Assembly (NCBI RefSeq): GCF_000285275.1
Contig: NZ_CADO01000026.1
Location: 53,841 to 117,840 of the forward strand
DNA: 64,000 nucleotides
Origin: Acetobacter pasteurianus subsp. pasteurianus LMG 1262 = NBRC 106471
GTDB lineage: Bacteria > Pseudomonadota > Alphaproteobacteria > Acetobacterales > Acetobacteraceae
Direction of reading: 5' to 3'
The position numbers were made by a program, and so were the translations under genes. The notes under the pieces were generated by a model. It did not search any database. It was not told where the DNA came from and saw only the letters and a program-made list of their open reading frames with translations. Positions 38,821 to 47,730 of the stretch are shown here, piece after piece; the stretch's first letter is position 1; every line of letters starts with the position of its first letter.

Positions 38821-39441
38821 TTAGCGTGGGTTGGTATCAATCCACCCGATATTGCCGTCATTGCGCCGGTAAACCAGACTGACCTGCTCATTGGCCGCGT
38901 TGCGGAACAGCAGGAAGGAAATGCCTGCCAGATCAAGCCGCATAACGGCTTCACCCACGCTCAGCACGGGAATATCCGTGGGCTGTTCGGCAATAATGGC
39001 GGCAAAGGTTTCTGTATCCGTGCCTTCCGGCTGGGTGGCCAGCACGGGTTTTTCTGCACTGTTTTCAGAGGGTAGCGGATCTTCATTAAGAGGTTGCAGC
39101 ACATAGGTGCGGCCACTTTGGGCGGCTGCCTGCCGTTGTGCGCCACGTGCATGGGATGTGACGCGGCGGTTATAGCGGCGCAGGCGTTTGGCAATATGTT
39201 CAGCGGCATCATCAAATGCGCCATTGGCATCTGCGGCTTCGCCTTCACCGCGCAGCACAAGGCCGCTGCCTGTGCGCACATTGATATCGCAGGTAAAGAA
39301 GGAACGCGCCTTGCTAAACGTCACCTGTGCTTGCAGGGCTTTGTCAAAATATCGTTCCGCTAGGTTGCCAAGGTGGGAATTGACTCTGTGCTTGAGTGCA
39401 TCGGACAGATCAATTTGTTTACCTGAAACCTGAATATGCAT
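38821..39441 (-). CDS. hpf: Ribosome hibernation promoting factor, long form
   Basis: A 206-residue long HPF. The N-terminal S30AE domain (about 1-100; MHIQVSGKQIDLSDAL, then IAKRLRRYNRR) binds the decoding centre. A variable linker leads to the C-terminal dimerisation domain (about 150-206; SVGEAVMRLDLAGISFLLFRN), which pairs 70S ribosomes into 100S dimers. The rpoN and ptsN genes that often flank hpf in Alphaproteobacteria are absent. Confidence 0.93.
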   Translation of the reverse strand: MHIQVSGKQIDLSDALKHRVNSHLGNLAERYFDKALQAQVTFSKARSFFTCDINVRTGSGLVLRGEGEAADANGAFDDAAEHIAKRLRRYNRRVTSHARGAQRQAAAQSGRTYVLQPLNEDPLPSENSAEKPVLATQPEGTDTETFAAIIAEQPTDIPVLSVGEAVMRLDLAGISFLLFRNAANEQVSLVYRRNDGNIGWIDTNPR

Positions 39442-39786
39442 AGAACGTCGTTCCTTGCTGCTAAGTGGCAGAATCTCCAGATCTGAATAAACACCGGTGC
39501 CATACCAGAACCGGGTTTTTCAGGTTCAACTGGCTAGCCTTGTTACGTTACGCGAAGTGTCTGTAACGCTTCTTTCACATTTGGGCATGGGTGGCGGTTG
39601 GTGTCCATGCCTTTGTTTCAAATATAATGCAGGGCTGGGCCTCTCGGTTGCATGGCTGCGTAAAAAGCGCTCAGCAGGCTTGCAGTGGGCAAACAGGCGT
39701 GCCTAACAATAAACATTAAAGCCAGAACGGTACGGGGCAGCCTGTCTGCCAGAACGATGTTTTTCTGACAGGAGAGTATATTTTCC
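39442..39786. other. 345-bp spacer between hpf and the Pro-rich protein gene
   Basis: Divergent region that must hold promoters for both sides. I see no convincing coding frame and no clear consensus promoter. CCTGTC near 39747 and GACAGG near 39768 are inverted. Confidence 0.4.
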
Positions 39787-40089
39787 ATGCTGCTGCGCTC
39801 TGCTCCGCCGGTTGAAATGCCTAAAATGCCACGTGGGCGGATGGTGCGTGTTAAGCTGGGCTGCATGGCCGGGCTTGGCCTGTTGTATGGTGCGTTTGTC
39901 TGGCATCTGGCGCATGAAAAAATAGCCCCACGGCCCAATCCGGCAGCACGTGTTGCTATCCGGTTTATCAAAGTGCCCATGGTGCTTCCGCCTGCGCCGC
40001 CACCTGTTGAGCCTGTGCTTGTGCAGCCTGCGCCGGTTTCGTTCCCGCCACCAAAACTGGTGCTGCGCCATGCGGGGCAGCGCCGTTAG
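39787..40089 (+). CDS. Small Pro-rich single-span membrane protein
   Basis: A 100-residue protein: basic N-terminus, one hydrophobic segment (about 23-42), then a periplasm-facing Pro/Val-rich tail (VLPPAPPPVEPVLVQPAP). The layout recalls the N-terminal half of TonB, but the C-terminal TonB domain is absent. Function unknown. GGAGAG lies upstream of the ATG. It precedes the MOSC protein gene by 32 bp. Confidence 0.6.
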   Translation: MLLRSAPPVEMPKMPRGRMVRVKLGCMAGLGLLYGAFVWHLAHEKIAPRPNPAARVAIRFIKVPMVLPPAPPPVEPVLVQPAPVSFPPPKLVLRHAGQRR

Positions 40090-40121
40090 AAATTAATCTC
40101 CATCAGTCGGGAGTATGCCGT

Positions 40122-40955
40122 ATGACAGGCCTAAGCGTTGCCAGCGTGCATGTTTATCCTGTTAAGGGGTTACGGGGGCTTTCTCTCACCCAAGCCAGAT
40201 TATGGCCTTGGGGGCTGGAGGCAGATCGGCGGTGGATGATTACAGACCTGCAAGGCCGGTTTATCACCCAAAGAACCTGCCGGGATATGGCGTTGATAAA
40301 CGCTGTGCCCACACCGGAAGGGCTGGAACTGGGCAAGGCCAATATGCTCCCGTGTTCCGTGCGGTTCCCTGATGCTCACGCGCCCACGCTTTCTGTTACT
40401 GTATGGAAAGACACGGTGCAGGCGCGGGATGCGGGAGAAGGCGCGGCTGTTTGGCTCACCGAGGCCTTGGCGCAACCATGCAGGTTGGTGTGGATGGATA
40501 CACCCCAGCAAGCGCGCCTGCGCCATTTGGATATGGCCGAGGTTCCGGTTTCCTTTGCAGATGGATACCCGCTGCTGGTGGCCACTATGGCATCTTTGGC
40601 AGATTTGAACGCGCGTTTGCCTGAAGGGCAGGCTGTGCCTATGGCGCGGTTTCGGCCCAATATTGTGGTGCAGGGGGCTACGCCGTGGGCCGAAGATGGC
40701 TGGCTGCGCATACGTGTTGGTGCGGCCATTTTGCGTATTCTGGCCCCATGCTCACGCTGTGTGGTGACAACCATAGATCAGGCTACAGCAGAAGTGCCCA
40801 ACCCCAAGGAACCTCTGGCCACGCTGGCAGCATTCCACCGCACGCCCAAAGGGGTAATGTTTGCGCAAAATGCAGTGGTGGAGCAGCCCGGCATGATAGA
40901 GGTAGGCGCGCCAGTAACCGTATTAGACTGCGGGCCATCCAACCTATTGGCGTAG
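40122..40955 (+). CDS. MOSC domain-containing protein (YcbX-like)
   Basis: A 277-residue protein with an N-terminal MOSC beta-barrel (VHVYPVKGLRGLSL, then GLEADRRWMI) and a C-terminal MOSC domain (RFRPNIVVQGA, then the conserved Cys in PCSRCVVTT). MOSC proteins bind the molybdenum cofactor; YcbX/mARC relatives reduce N-hydroxylated compounds with that Cys as Mo ligand. No ferredoxin domain is fused here. Confidence 0.9.
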   Translation: MTGLSVASVHVYPVKGLRGLSLTQARLWPWGLEADRRWMITDLQGRFITQRTCRDMALINAVPTPEGLELGKANMLPCSVRFPDAHAPTLSVTVWKDTVQARDAGEGAAVWLTEALAQPCRLVWMDTPQQARLRHLDMAEVPVSFADGYPLLVATMASLADLNARLPEGQAVPMARFRPNIVVQGATPWAEDGWLRIRVGAAILRILAPCSRCVVTTIDQATAEVPNPKEPLATLAAFHRTPKGVMFAQNAVVEQPGMIEVGAPVTVLDCGPSNLLA

Positions 40956-40966
40956 ATGGCTCAAGC

Positions 40967-41788
40967 CTAGAGCGAGAAGCTTTCACCCAGATACACGCGG
41001 CGCACGTCTTCATGGGCCACAATTTCTTCTGGCACACCCTGCATCAGCACCTGACCACTGTGCATGATATAGGCGCGGTCAATCACTTCCAGCGTTTCAC
41101 GCACGTTATGGTCGGTAATCAGCACGCCAATGCCGCGATCTTTAAGGTGAGATACCAGATCACGAATTTCCCCTACGGCAATGGGGTCAATCCCGGCCAG
41201 CGGTTCGTCCAGCAAAATGTAATGAGGCTGGCTGGCCAGTGCGCGAGCAATTTCCAGACGGCGGCGTTCACCCCCTGAAAGGGCGAGGGAAGGTGAGCGG
41301 CGCAGATGGCCGATACCAAATTCGCTCAACAGCCCATCCAGCATTACCTGTCGTTGGTCGGGGTCTGGTTCCACCACTTCCAACGCAGCCAGAATGTTCT
41401 GCTCCACATTCAGGCCACGGAAAATACTGGCTTCCTGCGGCAGGTAACCAATGCCAAGCCGTGCGCGCCGATACATGGGTAACTGCGTAATATCCGCACC
41501 ATCCAGCGTGATGGAGCCGGTATCGGGCTGCACAAGGCCCACAATCATATAAAAGCTGGTGGTTTTACCCGCACCGTTTGGCCCCAGAAGGCCAACCGCT
41601 TCCCCCCGATGCACTTCGATGGAAACGTTCTTCACCACCTCACGCTTTTTATAGCTTTTGCCAATGCCGCGTGCGTACAGGCCGTGGCCGGGGCGATGTG
41701 GGGCATGAATATCCGTAGGTTCTGGCCCAACGCCCACCACTTCTTCACGAACCGTTTCTTCCGACGTCCAGGTGACTTCCTGATTCAT
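40967..41788 (-). CDS. lptB: LPS export ABC transporter ATP-binding protein
   Basis: A 273-residue ABC ATPase powering LPS extraction from the inner membrane. Walker A GPNGAGKTTSF, signature LSGGERRRLEIARAL, Walker B ILLDEPLAGIDP and the H-loop are present. An N-terminal extension of about 30 residues precedes the domain. Last gene of kdsD-lptC-lptA-lptB, two bases after lptA. lptF and lptG are elsewhere. Confidence 0.96.
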   Translation of the reverse strand: MNQEVTWTSEETVREEVVGVGPEPTDIHAPHRPGHGLYARGIGKSYKKREVVKNVSIEVHRGEAVGLLGPNGAGKTTSFYMIVGLVQPDTGSITLDGADITQLPMYRRARLGIGYLPQEASIFRGLNVEQNILAALEVVEPDPDQRQVMLDGLLSEFGIGHLRRSPSLALSGGERRRLEIARALASQPHYILLDEPLAGIDPIAVGEIRDLVSHLKDRGIGVLITDHNVRETLEVIDRAYIMHSGQVLMQGVPEEIVAHEDVRRVYLGESFSL

Positions 41789-41790
41789 GC

Positions 41791-42897
41791 TTATTTCCTG
41801 TCCGACGTATCGCCGTTATTAGGCACAACCAACCCGCTTACCCGGCTGCCGGGGCGTTCTGTCATGGTGGCTATGCCTGTGTGCATGTTGATAATGGCGG
41901 CAGCGCCCTGAATCTGGTTTGGCCCACGGGTGATATGGACATTGCCAACAATGCGGGCAATGCCGGTATCAGGCACATACACCCCGCGTTCCCCCGTTAC
42001 GATTTCTGTTTGCGTATGCACCCATACATGGCCAAAGGCGTTTACCTTTTCCAGTTTGCCCGAACCACTGCTAAGCGGATCTGAACTATTGCTGTTAGTG
42101 TTGTTGGCCTGCTGCTGTGGCTGGGCGTTCTGATCAGGCGGGGCGCTGTAGCCCACCAGCACATCTGCCCGGATCTGGCGCTGATCATTGGTGGTGACGG
42201 TGGCATTGCCGCGCCCGATGGAAATACGCTGTTGTGAGTAATATTCCATCGAATCCCGCGCGGTCAGCACATCCTGCGGGGTGGTCAGCTTCATGGCCTT
42301 GCCGGTCATGACAAGCACGGCCTGATCCATGTCGTACACGGCTTTATCACCCCATGCCTGATCGGTCTGGGTGAAGATGTGCACGTGGCCTATGGCTTCA
42401 AGCCGGAAAATTTCGTTGGCGCCGGAATCCTGATCATCCCCTCCGGCGGCTTTCTGGCCGCCTGCATCTGTGCTGCCATTGGTGGCCGGGGCTGGTGGCG
42501 GCTGATCCGTGCTGGCCGGAGGTGTGGCCGGTGTGGTGCCGTTGGCTGCCGGGGCCTGCACGCTTGCCGGTTTTGCACCATCTGCCGCAGCCGGAGTATT
42601 GCCATCTGGCGCGCCGGAGACAGGGGCTTTTTTGCGGTAATAGGCAATCAGCTTATCTGCCGTAACCGTAACATCCCCACGGATGGCTTTTGCCTGATCG
42701 TAGGCGGTAACTTTTTTCTGGTTCTGGTCCCAGTCAAACCCACCGGCGGCGGTAACGGTAATCTGCCCGCCGTGAGACATATCAATGGCCTGCGCCAGCG
42801 CGGTGCCAGAAAGGGCCAGCATGGCACACGGCAGTGCCGCCATAACGGCAGAGGCAACATGCAGGGCAGGGCGGGAGCGGGAAAAAAGGCGGCGCAT
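41791..42897 (-). CDS. lptA: Periplasmic LPS transport protein LptA, with long low-complexity insert
   Basis: A 368-residue OstA/LptA bridge protein. Signal peptide 1-36 (cleavage near ALAQA). The beta-jellyroll starts at GGQITVTAAGGFDWD and continues after an Ala/Pro/Gly/Asp-rich insert at about 91-160 into RLEAIGHVHIFTQ and the remaining repeats. Typical LptA is about 180-200 residues, so it is nearly doubled. The ATG at 42897 lies one base beyond the lptC stop; the frame is open upstream but would overlap lptC. Confidence 0.88.
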   Translation of the reverse strand: MRRLFSRSRPALHVASAVMAALPCAMLALSGTALAQAIDMSHGGQITVTAAGGFDWDQNQKKVTAYDQAKAIRGDVTVTADKLIAYYRKKAPVSGAPDGNTPAAADGAKPASVQAPAANGTTPATPPASTDQPPPAPATNGSTDAGGQKAAGGDDQDSGANEIFRLEAIGHVHIFTQTDQAWGDKAVYDMDQAVLVMTGKAMKLTTPQDVLTARDSMEYYSQQRISIGRGNATVTTNDQRQIRADVLVGYSAPPDQNAQPQQQANNTNSNSSDPLSSGSGKLEKVNAFGHVWVHTQTEIVTGERGVYVPDTGIARIVGNVHITRGPNQIQGAAAIINMHTGIATMTERPGSRVSGLVVPNNGDTSDRK

Positions 42898-42898
42898 A

Positions 42899-43636
42899 TC
42901 AGGAAGCCTTGCCTTTGGGGGCTGAATCACTGTGGCGGTCATCATTCAGAATCAACTGGCCGGGGCCGCGAAACTGGGCAATGCCCTCATGCTGGGCCAG
43001 CAGATAGCCCTTGGCATCAAGCGAGCCAAAAGGCCCTTCCGCCCGCACCCATGAATCGGAGGCAATAATGCCGCGTTTGACATCAATATCGGCTACGGGG
43101 CTGTGCATCATCAGGCCGTCATCGCGGTACAGGGTGACTTCTCCGGTCAGGTCGAGAATCTGTGCATGCTGCATGTAAACGCCTTTTTCCGATTCAACCC
43201 AAAGCCAGCTTCCGCCCTGTGTCAGCAGGTCTGCCTTGGGGTGGATCAGGTCCATACGATTGTCATTCACCTGATGCGCGCTGTCTGCCGTAATCATGAA
43301 CGGGCGGTTGTGTTCATCCACCCCACGATACGTGGCACCTATCAGGTTGCCGCTTTCAATCTTAACCTTGGCCAGTTCCTTGATGGTGGTCTGGTTGGCG
43401 CTTAGCAGCCTGTCCACTTCTGGCCATACGGCAATGGTGGCCAGCAGCAGCAGGGCTGTGGCGGGCAGCACCCACTTGGCCCAGCGCAGCATGGTGCGGC
43501 GGGGGGGCCGCCTGGCGGCATCCGGCAGTTTGCGCAACTGGGCGGAGGGCGCAAGCCGTTCACGCTGGCGGCGAATGGTTTCTTCCGAGCGGGCAAAATC
43601 GGCCCGTTGCGGGCGTTTGTCTTCCGGGCTGGTCAT
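42899..43636 (-). CDS. lptC: LPS export protein LptC
   Basis: A 245-residue bitopic membrane protein that passes LPS from LptFG to LptA. A cytoplasmic N-terminus is followed by one transmembrane segment (about 52-68, WVLPATALLLLATIAVW) and an OstA-like periplasmic domain. Overlaps the kdsD stop by 4 bp. Position between kdsD and lptA supports the call more than any single motif. Confidence 0.88.
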   Translation of the reverse strand: MTSPEDKRPQRADFARSEETIRRQRERLAPSAQLRKLPDAARRPPRRTMLRWAKWVLPATALLLLATIAVWPEVDRLLSANQTTIKELAKVKIESGNLIGATYRGVDEHNRPFMITADSAHQVNDNRMDLIHPKADLLTQGGSWLWVESEKGVYMQHAQILDLTGEVTLYRDDGLMMHSPVADIDVKRGIIASDSWVRAEGPFGSLDAKGYLLAQHEGIAQFRGPGQLILNDDRHSDSAPKGKAS

Positions 43637-44646
43637 CCAACCCCGGCTCGGATGAGGTCATGCACATGCACAACGCCTAAGGGTTTGCGCTCATCATCCA
43701 ACACAAACAGAGATGTAATGGGCCTTTTACGCTCGTTCATCAGCCGCAGGGCTTCAGAAGCAAAAATACCCGGCCCTATGGTGAGTGGTGAATCGTTCAT
43801 GACATCTTTCGCCAGCGTGGTCGTCAGGTCGTGATCAAGCGCGCGGCGCAGGTCACCATCCGTGATCAGCCCCGCCAAGGTACCATTCTCGCCCAGAATG
43901 GCCACGCATCCTAACGCCTTGTGCGTCATTTCCACAATAACGTCCCGCATGGGGGTGTTGGGGGTGGCCAGTGGCATGGCGTTATCTGTGCGCATCAGCT
44001 CCCGCACGGTGCGCAGGCGCGCGCCAAGGCGGCCGCCGGGGTGGTAGGTGCCAAAATCCGTGGCGGTAAAACCACGCTGGCGCAGCAGGGCCACGGCCAG
44101 GGCATCACCAAACGCAAGCTGGGTGAGGGTGCTGGTGGTGGGGGCCAGTCCCATCGGGCAGGATTCCGGCAGGGATGGCAGCGTAAGTGCCACCGTGGCC
44201 GCAGATGCCAAAGTGGAATGGGCCCGGCTTGTTACAGCCAGCAGCGGCAGGCCCGTGCGGCGGGCATGGGCGGCAATGTCTCCCAGTTCCGTTGTTTCCC
44301 CGGAATTGGAAAAAGCCAGAACGGCGTCCCCTTTCTGCACCATCCCCAGATCACCGTGGGATGCTTCTGCCGGGTGCACAAATATGGCGGGGGGGGGGGG
44401 GGGGGGGGGCGGGGGGTGCACCTTGCGGGCAATATGGCCGGATTTGCCAATGCCGGTTACAACCACACGGCCCGGCAGCGCCAGAATAATTTCTACTGCC
44501 TCGGCAAAGGCACCGCCCAACCCTACGGGGTTTTCCAGTGCCTCTGCCAGCGCATCCAGCCCTGCACGTTCCGTGCGCACAACGTCAGCCGCCTCTACGC
44601 CGGGGAAAGAGGAAGCCTGCGAGCTGATATGGGTGGACATGTTCAT
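43633..44646 (-). CDS. kdsD: Arabinose-5-phosphate isomerase KdsD, conserved stretch replaced by poly-Pro
   Basis: A 337-residue isomerase feeding Kdo synthesis, with a SIS domain (VTGIGKSGHIARK at 63-75, HPAEASHGDLG, FSNSGET) and two CBS domains from about residue 210. Residues 77-87, between RKV and IFVH, read as His, nine Pro, Ala. Homologues have a conserved AATLASTGTPA-like sequence of exactly the same length there. The cause is a G-tract at 44389-44416. This is almost surely a sequencing or masking artefact; if real, the enzyme would be inactive. Confidence 0.88.
   Translation of the reverse strand: MNMSTHISSQASSFPGVEAADVVRTERAGLDALAEALENPVGLGGAFAEAVEIILALPGRVVVTGIGKSGHIARKVHPPPPPPPPPAIFVHPAEASHGDLGMVQKGDAVLAFSNSGETTELGDIAAHARRTGLPLLAVTSRAHSTLASAATVALTLPSLPESCPMGLAPTTSTLTQLAFGDALAVALLRQRGFTATDFGTYHPGGRLGARLRTVRELMRTDNAMPLATPNTPMRDVIVEMTHKALGCVAILGENGTLAGLITDGDLRRALDHDLTTTLAKDVMNDSPLTIGPGIFASEALRLMNERKRPITSLFVLDDERKPLGVVHVHDLIRAGVG
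44389..44416. repeat. Poly-G tract (21 G, C, 6 G) inside kdsD
   Basis: Uninterrupted G at 44389-44409, C at 44410, then G at 44411-44416. It keeps the reading frame and replaces a conserved coding stretch. Confidence 0.98.
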
Positions 44647-44693
44647 GCCAAGCCGATCCGGTTGATCAGAAAAAGGGATGCGAGGGCGCGTGC

Positions 44694-45347
44694 TTACGCG
44701 CGGTGAGAGAAAATATCCGGGTCTTCATACCCAAGCAGGTCCAGCCGGGCACGGGCGGGCAGGAAGTCATAGCATGCCTGAGCCAGCTCACGCCGGCCTT
44801 CACGGTCCAGCAGGGCGGACATTTTATCCCACAATGCGTGCAGATACAGTACGTCCGATGCCGCATAAGCCAACTGTTCGGGCTTAAGTTCCTTGGCACC
44901 CCAGTCTGATGTCTGCTGTTGTTTGCTCAGTTCCACACCCAGCATGTCGCGGCACAGGGCAGCAAGGCCGTGGCGGTCTGTAAAGGTGCGCACAAGGCGG
45001 GCGGCAATTTTGGTGCACACCACCGGGCTTACGGTAATGCCCAGCGCGTGCTGCAGAATGGCTACGTCAAACCGTGCAAAATGCATGATTTTGGTAATGG
45101 AGGGGTCCGCCAGAACACGCTTGAGGTTGGGGCAATCATACCCTTTACCCCCAAGGGAGGTGGGGATGATCTGCACCAGATGTGCTGTGCCATCACCGGC
45201 AGAAAGCTGCACAAGGCACAGTCTGTCCCGGTGCGGGTTCAGGCCCATTGTTTCCGTATCCACGGCTACGGACCCACTAAAGGTCACGTTGTCTGGAAGA
45301 TCGTTCCGGTGCAGTGTAATGGCACCTTCGGATGGGGCAGAGGTCAT
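44694..45347 (-). CDS. RNase D-like 3'-5' exonuclease
   Basis: A 217-residue DEDDy exonuclease. Exo I is AVDTETMGL, Exo II the HFARFDVAIL region, and Exo III YAASDVLYL carries the Tyr. The HRDC domains of classical RNase D are absent, as in the short alphaproteobacterial form. It probably trims tRNA 3' ends or other RNA. The ATG at 45347 is favoured; the upstream frame lacks family similarity. It lies 48 bp upstream of kdsD on the same strand. Confidence 0.88.
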   Translation of the reverse strand: MTSAPSEGAITLHRNDLPDNVTFSGSVAVDTETMGLNPHRDRLCLVQLSAGDGTAHLVQIIPTSLGGKGYDCPNLKRVLADPSITKIMHFARFDVAILQHALGITVSPVVCTKIAARLVRTFTDRHGLAALCRDMLGVELSKQQQTSDWGAKELKPEQLAYAASDVLYLHALWDKMSALLDREGRRELAQACYDFLPARARLDLLGYEDPDIFSHRA

Positions 45348-45551
45348 AACCCGCTCCTGCGTGTTCTGTTGCTGTATGCTGTTGTGTTCCAGACCGATAC
45401 AGCCGGCGTGATGGAATGTCCATTCCTGCACGCTGTGTATGGCGCTGTTATGGCGGCGGTGCACATTTATATGCGGGATAGGCGCAGGCAGGCGGAATGC
45501 GCTAGAAGGGCCTGATCTGTTATACCCTTAACAACCCGGAACTGTGTGTTT

Positions 45552-46394
45552 ATGCGTCAACCTCGTCATGGCCGTCCTGCGCGGCGCCCTCGTGTTTCTT
45601 CTGCTGGTGGGCGGGAAGGCGCGCCTTCGGCTCCGGCAGGCACATGCTGGCTGTTTGGCACGCACGCAGTGGCCGCAGCGCTTAATAATCCGCGCCGTGT
45701 GTATGAACGCCTGCTGGTAACCGAAGAAAATCATCCCGCGTTGGAAGAGGCCACACGCTCTGGCCGAGGTGTGCGCGTGGCGCCGGAACTGGTGCAACGC
45801 CAGCGGCTGGATGATTTGCTGGGGCCGGATGCGGTGCATCAGGGTGTAGCCCTTCTGGCACGTGTTCTGCCCCCCATGCCGCTGGATGAAGCGTTGGAAC
45901 GCCCCGGCCCGGTACTGGTGCTGGATCAGGTGACAGACCCACGTAACATCGGGGCCATTCTGCGTTCAGCCGCAGCGTTTGGGGCTGCCTGTCTTGTGGT
46001 GCAGGACCGCAACGCGCCGGAAGAAACCGCTGTGCTGGCCAAGGCCGCATCTGGCGCGCTGGAAACCGTGCCCATGGTGCGTGAGGTCAACCTCTCCCGT
46101 GCGATCGAGCAGTTGCAGAAAAGTGGGTGCTGGACAGTAGGGCTGGATGCAGGCGGCACCACGTTGGATGGCACAAGTTTTGATGGTCGCCGCGTAGCCC
46201 TTGTGCTGGGGGCAGAAGGCAAGGGCCTGCGCCGCTTAACGCGTGAAAGCTGTGATGAAATTGCCGGGCTTTACATGCCCGGAGAAATGGAAAGCCTGAA
46301 CGTATCTGTGGCCGCTGCTGTAGGCCTTTATGAACTGGTGCGCCGTGGCATGCCCAGCGCGTACCAGAAAGCCGCAGCAAAAAAGCCCACGTAA
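45552..46394 (+). CDS. rlmB: TrmH-family RNA 2'-O-ribose methyltransferase (RlmB-like)
   Basis: About 280 residues: a basic, disordered N-terminus, an L30e-like substrate-binding domain (WLFGTHAVAAAL) and a SpoU knot domain. Motif 1 is VLDQVTDPRNIGAILRSA, motif 2 VLGAEGKGL and motif 3 MPGEMESLNVSVAAAV. E. coli RlmB modifies G2251 of 23S rRNA; the exact target here is inferred. Starts: ATG 45552 or GTG 45546. Its 3' end overlaps the convergent permease gene by 67 bp. Confidence 0.88.
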   Translation: MRQPRHGRPARRPRVSSAGGREGAPSAPAGTCWLFGTHAVAAALNNPRRVYERLLVTEENHPALEEATRSGRGVRVAPELVQRQRLDDLLGPDAVHQGVALLARVLPPMPLDEALERPGPVLVLDQVTDPRNIGAILRSAAAFGAACLVVQDRNAPEETAVLAKAASGALETVPMVREVNLSRAIEQLQKSGCWTVGLDAGGTTLDGTSFDGRRVALVLGAEGKGLRRLTRESCDEIAGLYMPGEMESLNVSVAAAVGLYELVRRGMPSAYQKAAAKKPT

Positions 46395-47680
46395 TACCCA
46401 ATATCGGCCCCGCCCAGCCAACGCGCTACGGGGCCGGTATACAGGCTGCTGGTTGAAAACAGCGCAATGGTCAGCACGGATGTTACGGCAAAAATGGTGG
46501 CCCCACGTGTCCAGCCCGGTGGAATAGGGTGCACCGTGCGATCTCCAAAATACCAGTCCGCCAGCACAATGCCGATCCACGGGGCAATCCAGTACATCGT
46601 CACCAGCAGGTAGTCTGTATAAAGTGTGGTGTAACGGCCTGCACCGGCCACAGCCAGCACATAGCCAAGGCTGGCTGTAAGAATGGCCGCCGCAATGCGG
46701 GGCACATGCAGCCCGGCAGAAATAAGGCTGTAGCTGGCGGTATTATCGTTAAACGAATTGCCGGTGATGGATGAAAGCGCAATCGCCCCAAGTGCCACAG
46801 CCCCAAGTGGCCCCATAGCCTGCTGGAGCGAGGCAATAACCGCCGTGGGTGAGGCCTCTGCCACAGACCCGGCAGAAATAAGCCCCAGAATCTGGAACGG
46901 AATGGCCGAACCCAAAAGCCCCGCCAAAGCCAGCAACACCACCTTTTTAGGGCAGGTATTGGCAGGCAGATATCGCGTGTAATCTGATGAATACGAGGCC
47001 CAGGACAGATTGAAGCTGACCAACACACCCGTTGCCAGCAAAAAGGTGGAAAAGCTGACAGCATGATGCGCGGCCAGCGGGGCTTGCCCTTTTAGCGCAA
47101 ACACAATGCCAATAAGCGTGAACACCACAAGCAACACGGTGCCCAGATATTTCTGCAAGGCCTGCACCACATGGTGTCCGTAAATAGAGGCCACCATCTG
47201 AATACTAGCCAGTATGCCCAAAGCCAGCCAGAAGGGCATGGAAAGCCCGGCCAAAAGCAGCAGCGCCATAAGGGCCGTGGCGGCGGGCACGTTATTTACG
47301 GCATCCCACCCTACGCAATAAATCCAGTTCAGAAACGCCGGAGGACGCAGACCTTTTTGCCCCAACGCGCGGCGGGAGGCCTCCATTTGTGTCAGCCCGG
47401 TTTTGGGGCCAATGGCGGCGGCAAGGGCTACGGGCAGCGCGCCTATGATGTTGCCAAGAATAATGGCAGCCACCCCTGTGCGAAAATCCAGCCCCATGCC
47501 TGTAAGCAACGCCCCCGTGACCCAGCCACCGGGGCCAAGGTTGGGGGAAAAGTGGCTCCAGAACACCCGGTCTGTCGGCATGGTTTTGAGCGCTGCCGGA
47601 ACAGGTTCCCTTACAGATGCTGCGGAAAGATCCTCCATCAGGCCACCGGTCTGGGGGGCTGAAGGGGGTGATTGTATCAT
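46328..47680 (-). CDS. NCS1-family purine/cytosine permease-like transporter
   Basis: A 450-residue inner-membrane transporter with about 12 hydrophobic segments. Features of the cytosine/purine permease family: FSPNLGPGGWVTGAL at the first segment, the GNIIGALPV loop and SWASYSSDYTRYLP in the middle. Substrate is not decidable from sequence alone (cytosine, purines, thiamine precursors or hydantoins). Its last 67 bp are antisense to the end of rlmB, so no terminator space exists between them. Confidence 0.85.
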   Translation of the reverse strand: MIQSPPSAPQTGGLMEDLSAASVREPVPAALKTMPTDRVFWSHFSPNLGPGGWVTGALLTGMGLDFRTGVAAIILGNIIGALPVALAAAIGPKTGLTQMEASRRALGQKGLRPPAFLNWIYCVGWDAVNNVPAATALMALLLLAGLSMPFWLALGILASIQMVASIYGHHVVQALQKYLGTVLLVVFTLIGIVFALKGQAPLAAHHAVSFSTFLLATGVLVSFNLSWASYSSDYTRYLPANTCPKKVVLLALAGLLGSAIPFQILGLISAGSVAEASPTAVIASLQQAMGPLGAVALGAIALSSITGNSFNDNTASYSLISAGLHVPRIAAAILTASLGYVLAVAGAGRYTTLYTDYLLVTMYWIAPWIGIVLADWYFGDRTVHPIPPGWTRGATIFAVTSVLTIALFSTSSLYTGPVARWLGGADIGYYVGFFAAAFWYALGMPRRTSS

Positions 47681-47730
47681 GGGTGGCGTGTTCCTGCGGC
47701 GTGGGGAATGGTGGGGCTGGCGCTACAGTA

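Noticed and set aside
39497..39706. A 69-codon frame between hpf and the Pro-rich protein gene
   Set aside because: No ribosome binding site, no recognisable features, and Cys/Trp content unlike real neighbours.
44389..44416. Phase-variable contingency locus in kdsD
   Set aside because: A long G-run in an LPS gene fits the pattern at first sight, but the run replaces conserved residues with equal length, which fits an artefact better than slippage.
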